A stretch of DNA of 10,684 bases from CAZEFK01 sp964511405 (GCA_964511405.1 CAZEFK010000232.1:1-10684); one strand, 5' to 3'. Positions 1-5,679 are shown, numbered from the stretch's first letter. Notes: generated from the letters alone by a model not told the origin. Numbers and translations: made by a program.

Positions 1-278
1 GTTGGCGCCGGCGCGGCGGGCGATGCCGGCTGCGCCGGCTCAGCGGCCGCGACGGCCCCGCCACTGCCGCCGGCCGCGGACCCGCCGGCAGCCCCCTCCG
101 AGCCCGGCCCGACCACGGTCACGGTAATCGGTGGCGGCGGTGGTTCCGGGGGCGGCGGCAGACGGATCAGCCACAGCGCCAGCAACGCCAGATGCAGCGC
201 GACGGCGGCGGCGATCGCGCGTCGGCGGCGCCTGACTTGGGTAGGGTCCTCGCTGAGCGGCAGATCGGGCGATGGCAC
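1..278 (-). CDS. TonB-family energy transducer-like protein, N-terminal part (runs off window)
   Basis: The minus-strand frame opening at the GTG at 278-276 is open to the window edge. It encodes a short acidic cytoplasmic stretch, an RRRR cluster (residues 16-19), and one hydrophobic segment (about 20-37, AVALHLALLALWLI). A proline-rich region (PPPPEPPPPP, about 40-49) and Gly/Ala/Pro-rich sequence follow. This is the N-terminal layout of TonB/TolA-type proteins: an inner-membrane anchor followed by a rigid periplasmic arm. The His in the membrane segment (H28, with A24 four residues before it) resembles the SxxxH motif through which TonB and TolA contact ExbB/ExbD or TolQ/R; here Ala replaces Ser. 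No other start codon lies in frame between 278 and the end of the upstream gene, although the Shine-Dalgarno is weak. The C-terminal domain is outside the window, so TonB cannot be separated from TolA or another Pro-rich anchor protein. Confidence 0.62.
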   Translation of the reverse strand, partial: MPSPDLPLSEDPTQVRRRRRAIAAAVALHLALLALWLIRLPPPPEPPPPPITVTVVGPGSEGAAGGSAAGGSGGAVAAAEPAQPASPAAPAP

Positions 279-326
279 ATCTTGAGCTACGGTCGGCGGC
301 GGCCGGCTGATCCCGACCGCGCTACC

Positions 327-362
327 GTGCCTCGCCGCGTGCCTCGCCGCATGCCTCGCCGC
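327..362. repeat. Three tandem copies of a 12-bp unit
   Basis: The unit RTGCCTCGCCGC occurs three times head to tail at 327-338, 339-350 and 351-362. Only the first base varies (G, G, A). It lies between the desuccinylase-like gene stop (376) and the start of the TonB-like gene (278). The unit length is a multiple of three and would read as repeated AARH in the TonB-like frame, but no start codon precedes it there. It is therefore probably untranslated. Confidence 0.85.
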
Positions 363-375
363 TTTGGGGCCCCGC

Positions 376-1329
376 TCAGGGCACCGGCCGCGCCAGCCGC
401 AGGGCGCGCTGGCCCTTCTTGGGGCGGCTGTGGGGCATCACCAGGACGCAGCCGTCATAGGGCGTGGTGACTGGGGTATCGCCGTCGGTGGCGATCACCG
501 TGCCCGCGGTTGCGATGGCCTCCAGGCCGACGAAGGGCTGCGCCCAGCGGAAGGCGTCGGTCTGGGCCGTGATGCCGTGGGTCACCTCCAGCATCTGCAC
601 CGGCCCGATCGTGCGCGCCGTCAGGTGGGCGGCGATGACGGCGGGATCGACCACGCCCAGGGCACGCAGGAAATGCAACGCCGTGTCCAGCGCCACCGTG
701 GCCGTGTCGCGGTGCCAGTGCTGGCCGCACTCGACCAGCAGCGCCGTCTTGTGCGAGCGCGGATCGTTGAACGGCGCATACTCGATCAGGCGGGCGCCCT
801 CGACATGGCCGGAGCCGCACACGACCAGCGGCGGATAGGCCATGGCGCGCGCCAGGATGCGCTCCTTGTCCAGGCCGTGGGCGATGACCAGCGGCTTCGA
901 GCGCGTACCCATCGAATGGATGTCGAGCAGGTAGTCGACGGTATCGTAGAGCGGCCGCAGGGTCCGGGCGCGCGCCAGGTCGGGCGACTGGTCCGCGCCG
1001 TCCAGGCGCTGGCTGGTCCACACCCGGTTCAAGTCCTCCTCGACGAAGCGCGATGCCTCGGGCTTGGCCGGGTCGAAGGTGAGATAGGCCGCGACATTGA
1101 CGAAGGCCAGGGTCAGCTTGCCCCGCAGCGGCCGGACCTGGGCCTTGAGCAGCGTGTCGAGGGCGATCGCGCCGCAGATCTCGTTGCCGTGCATGACCGC
1201 GTTGATCGCGACATGGGGGCCGGCGACGCCGCTGTCGAAGCTCCAGACATGGTCGATGCCGGTATTGCCGGCGCGATAGGCCGAGATGTCGGGGGCGACA
1301 AGCTCGACAGGATGGACGGGTTGCGACAC
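376..1329 (-). CDS. Succinylglutamate desuccinylase/aspartoacylase-family zinc hydrolase
   Basis: A 317-residue protein of the M14-like AstE/ASPA family. These zinc enzymes cleave an N-acyl group (succinyl-glutamate, acetyl-aspartate or related amides) and are cytoplasmic. Visible motifs are HGNE at residues 47-50 (zinc ligands H47 and E50), DLNRVW at 99-104 (substrate-binding segment), DIHS with the third zinc ligand H138, and VECGQHW at 199-205 with E200 as the likely catalytic Glu. Length and motif order fit a full-length member. The GTG start at 1329 is supported by AGGAG at 1343-1339 with 9-nt spacing. The gene is divergent from the SDR gene across 155 bp, which should hold both promoters. 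No ast-pathway genes are adjacent, so arginine catabolism is not supported and the true substrate is open. Confidence 0.88.
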   Translation of the reverse strand: MSQPVHPVELVAPDISAYRAGNTGIDHVWSFDSGVAGPHVAINAVMHGNEICGAIALDTLLKAQVRPLRGKLTLAFVNVAAYLTFDPAKPEASRFVEEDLNRVWTSQRLDGADQSPDLARARTLRPLYDTVDYLLDIHSMGTRSKPLVIAHGLDKERILARAMAYPPLVVCGSGHVEGARLIEYAPFNDPRSHKTALLVECGQHWHRDTATVALDTALHFLRALGVVDPAVIAAHLTARTIGPVQMLEVTHGITAQTDAFRWAQPFVGLEAIATAGTVIATDGDTPVTTPYDGCVLVMPHSRPKKGQRALRLARPVP

Positions 1330-1484
1330 GGGCCTGGGCTCCTGGCGGGAACGGAAGACGGCTACTCAGGCCCGATCGGACGCGGCCGTCAAGCCGGTCA
1401 CCGAGGCCGGGCACGGCCCTGGCATGAGCGCAACGGTCTGGTATCCTTCTGCCGACAAAACAGCGCAACCCGGGAGAACCGTGC

Positions 1485-2273
1485 ATGACCCAGAGCAGCG
1501 CAGGGCAGATCGCCCCAGGCCTGCGCGTGCTGGTCACCGCCGGGGTGTCCGGCACCGGCCGCGCCATCGCGCGCACGCTGATCGATGCCGGCGCCCGCGT
1601 CCATGTCTGCGACATCGACGAGGCGGCGCTCGACTCGTTCCGCGACGAGCATCCCCAGGCCGGCGTCAGCCTGGCCGACGTGTCCAGCGTCGCCGCGGTC
1701 GAGTCCCTGTTCAACGACATCGAGGATCGCCTGGGCGGGCTGGACGTGCTGGTCAACAACGCCGGCATCGTCGGGCCGGCCGGCAAGATCGAGGCGGTGT
1801 CGCCGGAGGCCTGGCGGCGGACGCTGGATGTCAACCTGACCGGCACCTTCCTGTGCACCCGGCGGGCCGTGCCGATGCTGCGCGCGTCCGGGCAGGGCAG
1901 CGTGATCAACCTGGGCTCGGCCTCGGCCCGGCTGGGCGTGCCCTATTGGAGCGCCTTCACGGCATCGAAATGGGGCGTGATCGGGCTGACCCAGTGCCTC
2001 GCCAAGGAGCTGGGGCCCGACGGCATCCGGGTCAATGCCATTCTGCCGGGAGCGATCGCCGGGCAGCGGACCACCCAGATGCTGACGGGCAGTGCCGAGG
2101 GCATGGGCCTGACCGTCGGCGATCTGGAGGAGGTGGTTCTGGCCAATGTCTCGCTGCACCGCTGGATCGAGGCCGAGGACGTCGCCGCCATGGTGCTGTT
2201 CCTGTGCACGCCGGCCGCGCACTGCATTTCCGGCCAGTCGCTGGGCGTGTGCGGCAACCTGGAGGCGGTCTAG
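1485..2273 (+). CDS. SDR-family oxidoreductase with Phe in place of the catalytic Tyr
   Basis: A 262-residue classical short-chain dehydrogenase/reductase, a Rossmann-fold NAD(P)-dependent cytoplasmic enzyme family. Seen in order: the dinucleotide-binding loop TAGVSGTG (18-25), CDID after beta2 (42-45, Asp favouring NAD(H)), ADVS (64-67), NNAG (91-94), VNLTG with structural Asn N117, the catalytic-Ser strand INLGSAS (141-147), FTASK (158-162), and ILPG (186-189). In the YxxxK motif the Lys (K162, codon AAA at 1968) is present, but the Tyr position is Phe (F158, codon TTC at 1956-1958). The nearest Tyr is Y154, four residues too early. Everything else, including the C-terminal cofactor-side region, looks intact, so this is not a decayed gene. 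GGGAGA at 1472-1477, 7 nt before the ATG, supports the start. Substrate unknown; it may be a catalytically altered or binding-only SDR. Confidence 0.9.
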   Translation: MTQSSAGQIAPGLRVLVTAGVSGTGRAIARTLIDAGARVHVCDIDEAALDSFRDEHPQAGVSLADVSSVAAVESLFNDIEDRLGGLDVLVNNAGIVGPAGKIEAVSPEAWRRTLDVNLTGTFLCTRRAVPMLRASGQGSVINLGSASARLGVPYWSAFTASKWGVIGLTQCLAKELGPDGIRVNAILPGAIAGQRTTQMLTGSAEGMGLTVGDLEEVVLANVSLHRWIEAEDVAAMVLFLCTPAAHCISGQSLGVCGNLEAV

Positions 2274-2291
2274 GCGCCTCGCCGCCGCATC

Positions 2292-2320
2292 TTGACCGCC
2301 TGCCGGGGTTCCTGTACCCG
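2292..2320 (+). promoter_or_regulatory. Candidate promoter for tRNA-Ser
   Basis: TTGACC at 2292-2297 matches the -35 consensus at five of six positions. After a 17-bp spacer comes a poor -10 (TACCCG, 2315-2320), 11 nt before the tRNA. The same bases could instead form a small hairpin (GCCGGG 2302-2307 with CCCGGC 2317-2322) acting as an SDR terminator. Either reading is tentative. Confidence 0.3.
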
Positions 2321-2331
2321 GCGCAGGGCAT

Positions 2332-2421
2332 GGAAGGGTGGCCGAGCGGTTTAAGGCACTAGTCTTGAAAACTAGCGGACTCGCAAGGGTCCCGTGGGTT
2401 CGAATCCCACCCCTTCCGCCA
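2332..2421 (+). tRNA. tRNA-Ser (anticodon UGA), CCA encoded
   Basis: A 90-nt class II tRNA. The acceptor stem GGAAGGG (2332-2338) pairs perfectly with CCCTTCC (2411-2417). Discriminator G2418 and genomic CCA (2419-2421) follow. The anticodon stem CTAGT (2359-2363) pairs with ACTAG (2371-2375) around the loop CTTGAAA, placing anticodon TGA at 2366-2368, which reads UCA serine codons. The long variable arm typical of tRNA-Ser lies at about 2376-2393. The T arm is GTGGG-TTCGAAT-CCCAC (2394-2410). The D-arm GCCGAGCGGTTTAAGGC pattern is also typical of serine tRNAs. Its 3' end marks the left edge of the accessory region that follows. Confidence 0.97.
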
Positions 2422-2531
2422 ATTTCTTCCGGATAGTAATGAAATCGTTGAGTCTTTCTGGGATCCGGCGGGGCTACCCACCGGTGGTGAGGACCGCAAC
2501 CGGGTCTGCGACTCGGCAGTTTATGACGCAC

Positions 2532-2561
2532 TTGCCTGTCTCGCAGATCGCGTCAAATGAT
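2532..2561 (+). promoter_or_regulatory. Candidate promoter for the HicBA-like module
   Basis: TTGCCT (2532-2537) and AATGAT (2556-2561) are separated by 18 bp, each matching four of six sigma-70 consensus positions. They sit about 20 nt upstream of the HicB-like start. A perfect 10-bp palindrome, CCACCGGTGG (2478-2487), lies further upstream and could be an autoregulatory operator. Both are weak, position-based suggestions. Confidence 0.25.
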
Positions 2562-2582
2562 TACGCAGATCAGCGGAGGCGA

Positions 2583-2924
2583 ATGGTGTTGGGCGATCTG
2601 ATGGACGATCAGCCACTGACGGTCGCCCTGCGCGCATTGTGGGTGCATGGAACGTCGGGCGTCGTGCCGGGCCATACGCACCAAGTCGTCACCGCGCCGG
2701 GCAAGCCGGTCGATGCTCTGTTCCTCGGCCGGTACGCATACGACCCGGAGGGCGGCGTCTGGATCGCGGCCATCAGGGGGCCGACCTTCTTCACCGAGGA
2801 AGAGGAATCCGAAGAGCAGTTGCTGCATAAGGTCGACGCCGCCTACGAAAGCCTCCAGCCAGCGGGGGCGAACGCAGCTCTGATCGTCGGGCGTGTCTCG
2901 CTCGAGGAGTTCGACGCCGACTGA
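2583..2924 (+). CDS. HicB/DUF1902-like putative antitoxin
   Basis: A 113-residue protein from the ATG at 2583. The central part, YDPEGGVWIA (52-61) followed by FFTEEEESEEQLLHKVDAAYESL (split here as about 69-91), follows the pattern of HicB-type partial RNase-H-fold domains and DUF1902: D-x-E-x-G-x-W-x-A, then an acidic TE motif, then a helix with EeLL-K. Such proteins are antitoxins that bind and block a HicA mRNA interferase. This fits the HicA-like remnant that begins 7 nt after the stop. The first 45 residues are not recognised and no C-terminal DNA-binding helix is visible. GGAGG at 2575-2579 is only 3 nt from the ATG, so the GTG at 2586 or TTG at 2589 (6 and 9 nt spacing) may be the true start. 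An upstream ATG at 2523 would give a longer form. The family call rests on pattern recall and a profile search would decide it. Confidence 0.55.
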   Translation: MVLGDLMDDQPLTVALRALWVHGTSGVVPGHTHQVVTAPGKPVDALFLGRYAYDPEGGVWIAAIRGPTFFTEEEESEEQLLHKVDAAYESLQPAGANAALIVGRVSLEEFDAD

Positions 2925-2931
2925 CCCGCTG

Positions 2932-3125
2932 GTGCTGAGCCAGATCGCACGCGAGACGGAGCGCCGGCTGAACGAAGCGGGGTGGCGCTTGGACCGCGAG
3001 ATTGACGGCCACCGGATCTGGGTCAAGGAGGGCCAGCCGCTCTCCCTGGCCGTCGATAAGGATGGCAAGAGCCGACACACCGCGACAAGGTGCTGAGACA
3101 AGCAGGGCTGCCGAAGCTCCCTTGA
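2932..3125 (+). pseudogene. HicA-like toxin gene interrupted by a one-base frameshift
   Basis: From the GTG at 2932 the frame encodes LSQIARETERRLNEAGW, then LDREIDGHRIWVKEG and DKDGKSRHTA, and stops early at 3094-3096. If one base is restored between 3083 and 3084, reading continues as DKVLRQAGLPKLP to the TGA at 3123-3125, giving about 64 residues. The composite matches the HicA-type pattern I recall: an N-terminal helix ending in GW, a G-x-H motif with the conserved His, and a C-terminal SRHTA-x-x-VLRQAGLPK segment. HicA toxins are small mRNA-cleaving proteins (usually about 60-85 residues) with a double-stranded-RNA-binding-like fold. The conserved tail sitting exactly in the next frame is the main evidence for a frameshift rather than a short gene. 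Loss of this tail would probably inactivate the toxin. A sequencing error is the alternative explanation. A start at GTG 2893, overlapping the antitoxin gene, is also possible. Confidence 0.62.
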
Positions 3126-3572
3126 TTGCTTCCCGGCCAGGATATCTAGCCCCACACCTTCGTCCAGCCTGGTTCCGGTCACGGCCCGCTGCACGTCAGG
3201 GGCGATGCGCTCGCCGCGGCGGACAGCGGGAGCCGGGACCCGGCCGATCTATGCTCTCGGGCCAGCGGTCTGGTAAAGGCGTGCACTGGGCGGGCCGGAG
3301 CGGTACGGCCCACGCGCGGTACCGAAGCGAGCCAGCGACTTCTGGAACCGTAAGTCACGCTAGGCCGACACGGCTGCCGAAAACGCGGGCTCGGCCAGTG
3401 GGGTCCGCTGGTCCGGTCTCAAGATGAAGTAGAAGATGCGGCGCAACGGTCCAGCTCCTAACATTTGGCATAGCAGTTCGGACCCAAGGAGCACCGACCG
3501 TCCAGATACCGTGGATGTGCGCTAAATCTGGCCGGTCAACGGGCCGGCCGCGCGATCTACGAGGTATTCGTC
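3126..3572. other. Gene-free stretch inside the accessory region
   Basis: About 450 bases with no convincing gene on either strand. The long plus-strand frame at 3002-3427 is Arg/Ser/Pro-rich low-complexity translation overlapping the HicA-like remnant in another frame. Minus-strand frames are broken or anti-sense to known genes. I saw no tRNA, transposase fragment or direct repeat. The last part holds an inverted repeat (3530-3549) and the leader of the ParB-like gene. It may be decayed island DNA or an untranslated or RNA-coding region. Confidence 0.5.
3530..3549. repeat. Inverted repeat upstream of the ParB-like gene
   Basis: GGCCGG (3530-3535) and CCGGCC (3544-3549) can pair across an 8-nt loop, ending 23 nt before the ParB-like start codon. 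The position would suit an operator or leader hairpin. However, six-base GC-only arms occur by chance in DNA of this composition. Confidence 0.3.
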
Positions 3573-4487
3573 ATGTTTCATAAAAACGCCGGCGATCTGG
3601 CAAATTCGGCCGTTTCCGATCGCTCCTGCGAACTGATCCCAATCAGCGCCGCCGCTCTGCAAGGCGTCGAGCCGGCCGAGGAGCTTGGTCCACTTGGGGA
3701 ATTGGTATGGCTCCCATTGCGCGAGTTGCTCATTGATCGACGGTATCAGCGGGATAGCAGCAAGGAGACGTCACGGAACTTGGTTCGGAAGATTGTTGAG
3801 AATTTCCGCTGGTCCCGGTTCCAGCCGCTGATCGTGGCGCATGTGGCAACCGGCTATGCCGTCGTCGACGGGCAGCATAGGGCGATCAGCGCCTGCACGC
3901 ACGGCGGGATCGACAAAGTGCCCTGCTGGTTGATCATCGAGCCGCAGACGCGCGGTCAAGCGCAAACCTTCGTCGGAGTGAATCGGGACCGGGCATCAAT
4001 CTCCGCTCTGCAGATCCATCGCGCCGGCTTAGCCGCTGGGGACCCGGACGCCGTCCAAGTCGATCGGGTCTGCACTTCGGCAGGCGTCACAATCGTATTC
4101 AATCTCAAGGGTAGTCAGCACACGCTGCCGCCAAAGACGACAATGGCGGTTGGAACAATCCGGCAGTTGATTTTCAAGTATGGCGAGGCCCCGGTGAGGG
4201 CTGGCTTGGCCGCGCTCGTCAGCGCATATCCGACGACGCCGGGCCAACTTCGCGGCCAAGTGATCACTGCGGTTGTGAGCATTTTCGCGAAACACAAGGC
4301 GGTAGATTCCGAACGCCTCGCCCGCGTCCTCGCGGACACCGATTGCGAAGACCTACTCGATGCGGCAATGAAGGTGCGCAAGCTGATGGGCGGGTCCACT
4401 GAGTCAGGGATGGCAGCGGCGCTCGTCAGGACCTATGATAAAGGTCTGTCTGGTTCCGGGCGGCTGGGCGGACCACCGGAAGCCTAG
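3573..4487 (+). CDS. ParB-like protein with DGQHR motif (ParB N-terminal/DUF6551-like), orphan
   Basis: A 304-residue protein with a ParB/Srx-type nucleotide-binding core. The core has VWLPLRELLIDRRYQR (45-60), a basic helix ending in ENFRWSRFQPLIV (76-88), then YAVVDGQHRAISAC (95-108) and VPCWLI (116-121). DGQHR at 99-103 corresponds to the ParB box 2 region (G-x-x-R) that binds and hydrolyses CTP in ParB clamps. Residues 125-150 (FVGVNRDRASIS) and 183-245 (PPKTTMAVGTIR, then a helical region) match a family I recall as DUF6551, found on plasmids, phages and islands; that name is from memory. There is no obvious ParB helix-turn-helix and no ParA partner nearby, so a partition role is not supported. 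GAGG at 3561-3564, 8 nt before the ATG, supports the start. The Gly/Ser-rich C-terminus (292-304) looks disordered. Its function is unknown; regulation or DNA processing in a mobile element is plausible. Confidence 0.7.
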   Translation: MFHKNAGDLANSAVSDRSCELIPISAAALQGVEPAEELGPLGELVWLPLRELLIDRRYQRDSSKETSRNLVRKIVENFRWSRFQPLIVAHVATGYAVVDGQHRAISACTHGGIDKVPCWLIIEPQTRGQAQTFVGVNRDRASISALQIHRAGLAAGDPDAVQVDRVCTSAGVTIVFNLKGSQHTLPPKTTMAVGTIRQLIFKYGEAPVRAGLAALVSAYPTTPGQLRGQVITAVVSIFAKHKAVDSERLARVLADTDCEDLLDAAMKVRKLMGGSTESGMAAALVRTYDKGLSGSGRLGGPPEA

Positions 4488-4511
4488 CCAGATCGTAGTA
4501 CGCTCAACTCA

Positions 4512-4534
4512 GGGTGGGAACACTGTTCCCATCC
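4512..4534. terminator. Strong hairpin/palindrome after the ParB-like gene
   Basis: Arms GGGTGGGAAC (4512-4521) and GTTCCCATCC (4525-4534) form a 10-bp stem with one G-U pair around the loop ACT, 24 nt past the ParB-like stop and between two convergent genes. The core is a near-perfect DNA palindrome (GGGAACA-C-TGTTCCC). No T-tract follows on either strand, so it may be a factor-assisted terminator, an RNA-stabilising hairpin, or a protein-binding operator. Confidence 0.45.
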
Positions 4535-4601
4535 TTCAGCGTCTGCAGTTCCCTCCACCGGACGAGGTGCTGCCGTCCGCTCCCCGGGTCGGGGCGCAAA
4601 C

Positions 4602-4618
4602 CGGGGCAGATGGCCCCG
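4602..4618 (-). terminator. Candidate terminator of the exported-protein gene
   Basis: CGGGGC (4602-4607) and GCCCCG (4613-4618) pair across a 5-nt loop, about 35 nt beyond the stop codon of the minus-strand gene at 4653. On the minus strand the hairpin is followed by GTTTGCG, only a weak T run. The placement is right for a terminator but the tail is poor. Confidence 0.38.
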
Positions 4619-4652
4619 CGCAGCCCGATCACGATGTGCGGATGGCAGCAGT

Positions 4653-5297
4653 TCAGCGCGCAAGCGCCGGGCATTCGGTTGCCGGGTCCGGGCCGGCATA
4701 GTCGGCAGGCACCGGCAGGCCGAAGTGGCACGCCAGCGCGAGGTCGGCGTTGCCCCATAGCTGCGGCGGCCGTTCCTGCGGAATCGGCATGAAGTGGTCG
4801 GGCGAGGTGCCGGTTCGCCCCGGCTCACCGCGCTCCAGTCGGTAGACATCATACGTGGCCGGCCCCGGATCCACGAGGGAATCCCCTGTCTCGCGCGTGG
4901 CTACCAGCAGCAGGGTGGCGGGCTCGCCATTGACCCGGCCGTGGGCGAACCGAACCGATACGATGCTGTCCTCGCCGGTATGCGGCTTGTCCCTGATGGT
5001 CGGCACTGGGGCGACATAGGTGGCACCCGAGGGTGGTTCGACCCGCACGACGTAGAGCTGGTTATCCCGCTCAGGCTCGGGCAGCAGCACCACGAACAGG
5101 TTGGACCCGTGGGCGTTCCCGTTCTCCACCCAGCCTTGGACGATGGTCGCCTCGCGCCCGTCGCGGGCGAAGGCCGGGACTCGGTTGATGCCTGGCAGCA
5201 GGTCGATCGCCACCAGATCGGTGATGGTGGGGGCCGCGGCGAGCGCGGGCGTCGCGCCGAGGAGGAGGCCGGCGGCAATCAGGAAGCGTCGGATCAT
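4653..5297 (-). CDS. Exported protein of uncertain function, possibly CarG-like
   Basis: 214 residues from the ATG at 5297. It begins with a textbook Sec signal peptide: MIRR, a hydrophobic core LIAAGLLLGA, and an ALA-AAP cleavage site near residue 20. It is therefore expected in the periplasm or outside the cell. The mature part contains GWVENGNAHGSNLFVVLLP (55-73), HTGEDSIVSVRF (106-117), LLLVATRETGDS-LVDP (129-144), PATYDVYRL (146-154) and WGNADLALACHFGLP (181-195). The pattern of a beta-rich domain with 'ATRETGDS...DPGPATYDVYRL' reminds me of the CarG carbapenem self-resistance family, but I cannot confirm this by eye. Two cysteines (C190, C209) could form a disulfide. An in-frame ATG at 5333 would lengthen the n-region; the 5297 start gives the better signal peptide. 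A possible promoter (TTGACC, minus 5380-5375) lies upstream. The gene stands alone and is convergent with the ParB-like gene. Confidence 0.7.
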   Translation of the reverse strand: MIRRFLIAAGLLLGATPALAAAPTITDLVAIDLLPGINRVPAFARDGREATIVQGWVENGNAHGSNLFVVLLPEPERDNQLYVVRVEPPSGATYVAPVPTIRDKPHTGEDSIVSVRFAHGRVNGEPATLLLVATRETGDSLVDPGPATYDVYRLERGEPGRTGTSPDHFMPIPQERPPQLWGNADLALACHFGLPVPADYAGPDPATECPALAR

Positions 5298-5408
5298 CGC
5301 GCACGACTCGTCGCAGAAGCGGATGGCCCGCATTACACCTGCCTCGATCTCCAATGGACCGGGCTGGCCGGCGGGGTCAACTACGTCGCCCCGAGATCGG
5401 TAATCGCA

Positions 5409-5425
5409 GCGGAGTCAAACTCCGC
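5409..5425. repeat. Perfect short hairpin in the intergenic region
   Basis: GCGGAGT (5409-5415) and ACTCCGC (5419-5425) are exact reverse complements separated by CAA. Read as a 5-bp stem with the 7-nt loop GTCAAAC, it superficially resembles a tRNA T arm, but no matching acceptor, anticodon or D arm is present. It has no T-tract. It may be an operator or a leader hairpin for the minus-strand gene. Confidence 0.55.
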
Positions 5426-5650
5426 CCGTGGTTTGGTGACCAGGCCTACCAACCGGCGGAGAGGGCGCGGAAACCGCAAGCTGCATGTTCCACAGATCGC
5501 GGCCGCGCCGTCCGTTGAGCCGGAAATTCGAGGTACAAACTTAAGGTCTTCATACAAAAACTCGCATAGATCGGCGAAAAGCCGTTTAACCGCTCGCGCG
5601 GTATGATTTAGATCTCTTGCAGAGACGGTCGCGACGATGTCGTGATGAGT

Positions 5651-5679
5651 TTGACTTTTACTTGCGCGTCAGCGATCAT
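5651..5679 (+). promoter_or_regulatory. Candidate sigma-70 promoter for the kaiB-kinase pair
   Basis: TTGACT (5651-5656, five of six consensus bases), a 17-bp spacer, then GATCAT (5674-5679, four of six). Transcription would start near 5686, giving a leader of about 24 nt that includes the AGGA ribosome-binding site (5697-5700) and the GTG start at 5710. An alternative -10 (TATGAT, 5602-5607) lacks a good -35. Confidence 0.45.

Larger units (their letters stand above)
2422..5600. other. Probable decayed genomic island downstream of tRNA-Ser
   Basis: Immediately after the tRNA-Ser 3' end, gene density falls and the base composition is less GC-rich by eye than the flanking SDR and kinase genes. 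The contents are a broken HicBA-like module, an orphan ParB-like gene, gene-free stretches and a lone exported protein. tRNA 3' ends are common attachment sites for tyrosine-recombinase elements. I searched by eye for a second copy of the tRNA 3' end (TTCGAATCCCAC or CCCTTCCGCCA) and found none, and there is no integrase or transposase gene. The right boundary is only a guess from composition, where the KaiB region begins. Mobility is inferred from context. Confidence 0.4.

Noticed and set aside
364..1488. Long plus-strand open frame (374 codons) across the desuccinylase region
   Set aside because: It is antisense to a clear zinc-hydrolase gene with conserved motifs. Its translation is Arg/Gly/Asp-rich with no recognisable domain, as expected for shadow frames in GC-rich DNA.
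2394..2582. Upstream extension of the HicB-like gene to an in-frame ATG at 2394
   Set aside because: That start lies inside the T arm of the tRNA-Ser gene. The ribosome-binding site and the domain both point to a start near 2583.
2422..5600. Integrase, transposase or direct-repeat attachment site in the presumed island
   Set aside because: I looked for recombinase motifs and a second copy of the tRNA 3' end on both strands and found none, so no mobile element is annotated as such.
4794..5606. Plus-strand open frame opposite the exported-protein gene
   Set aside because: It is antisense to a gene with a textbook signal peptide, has no recognisable domain, and runs into the AT-rich promoter region.
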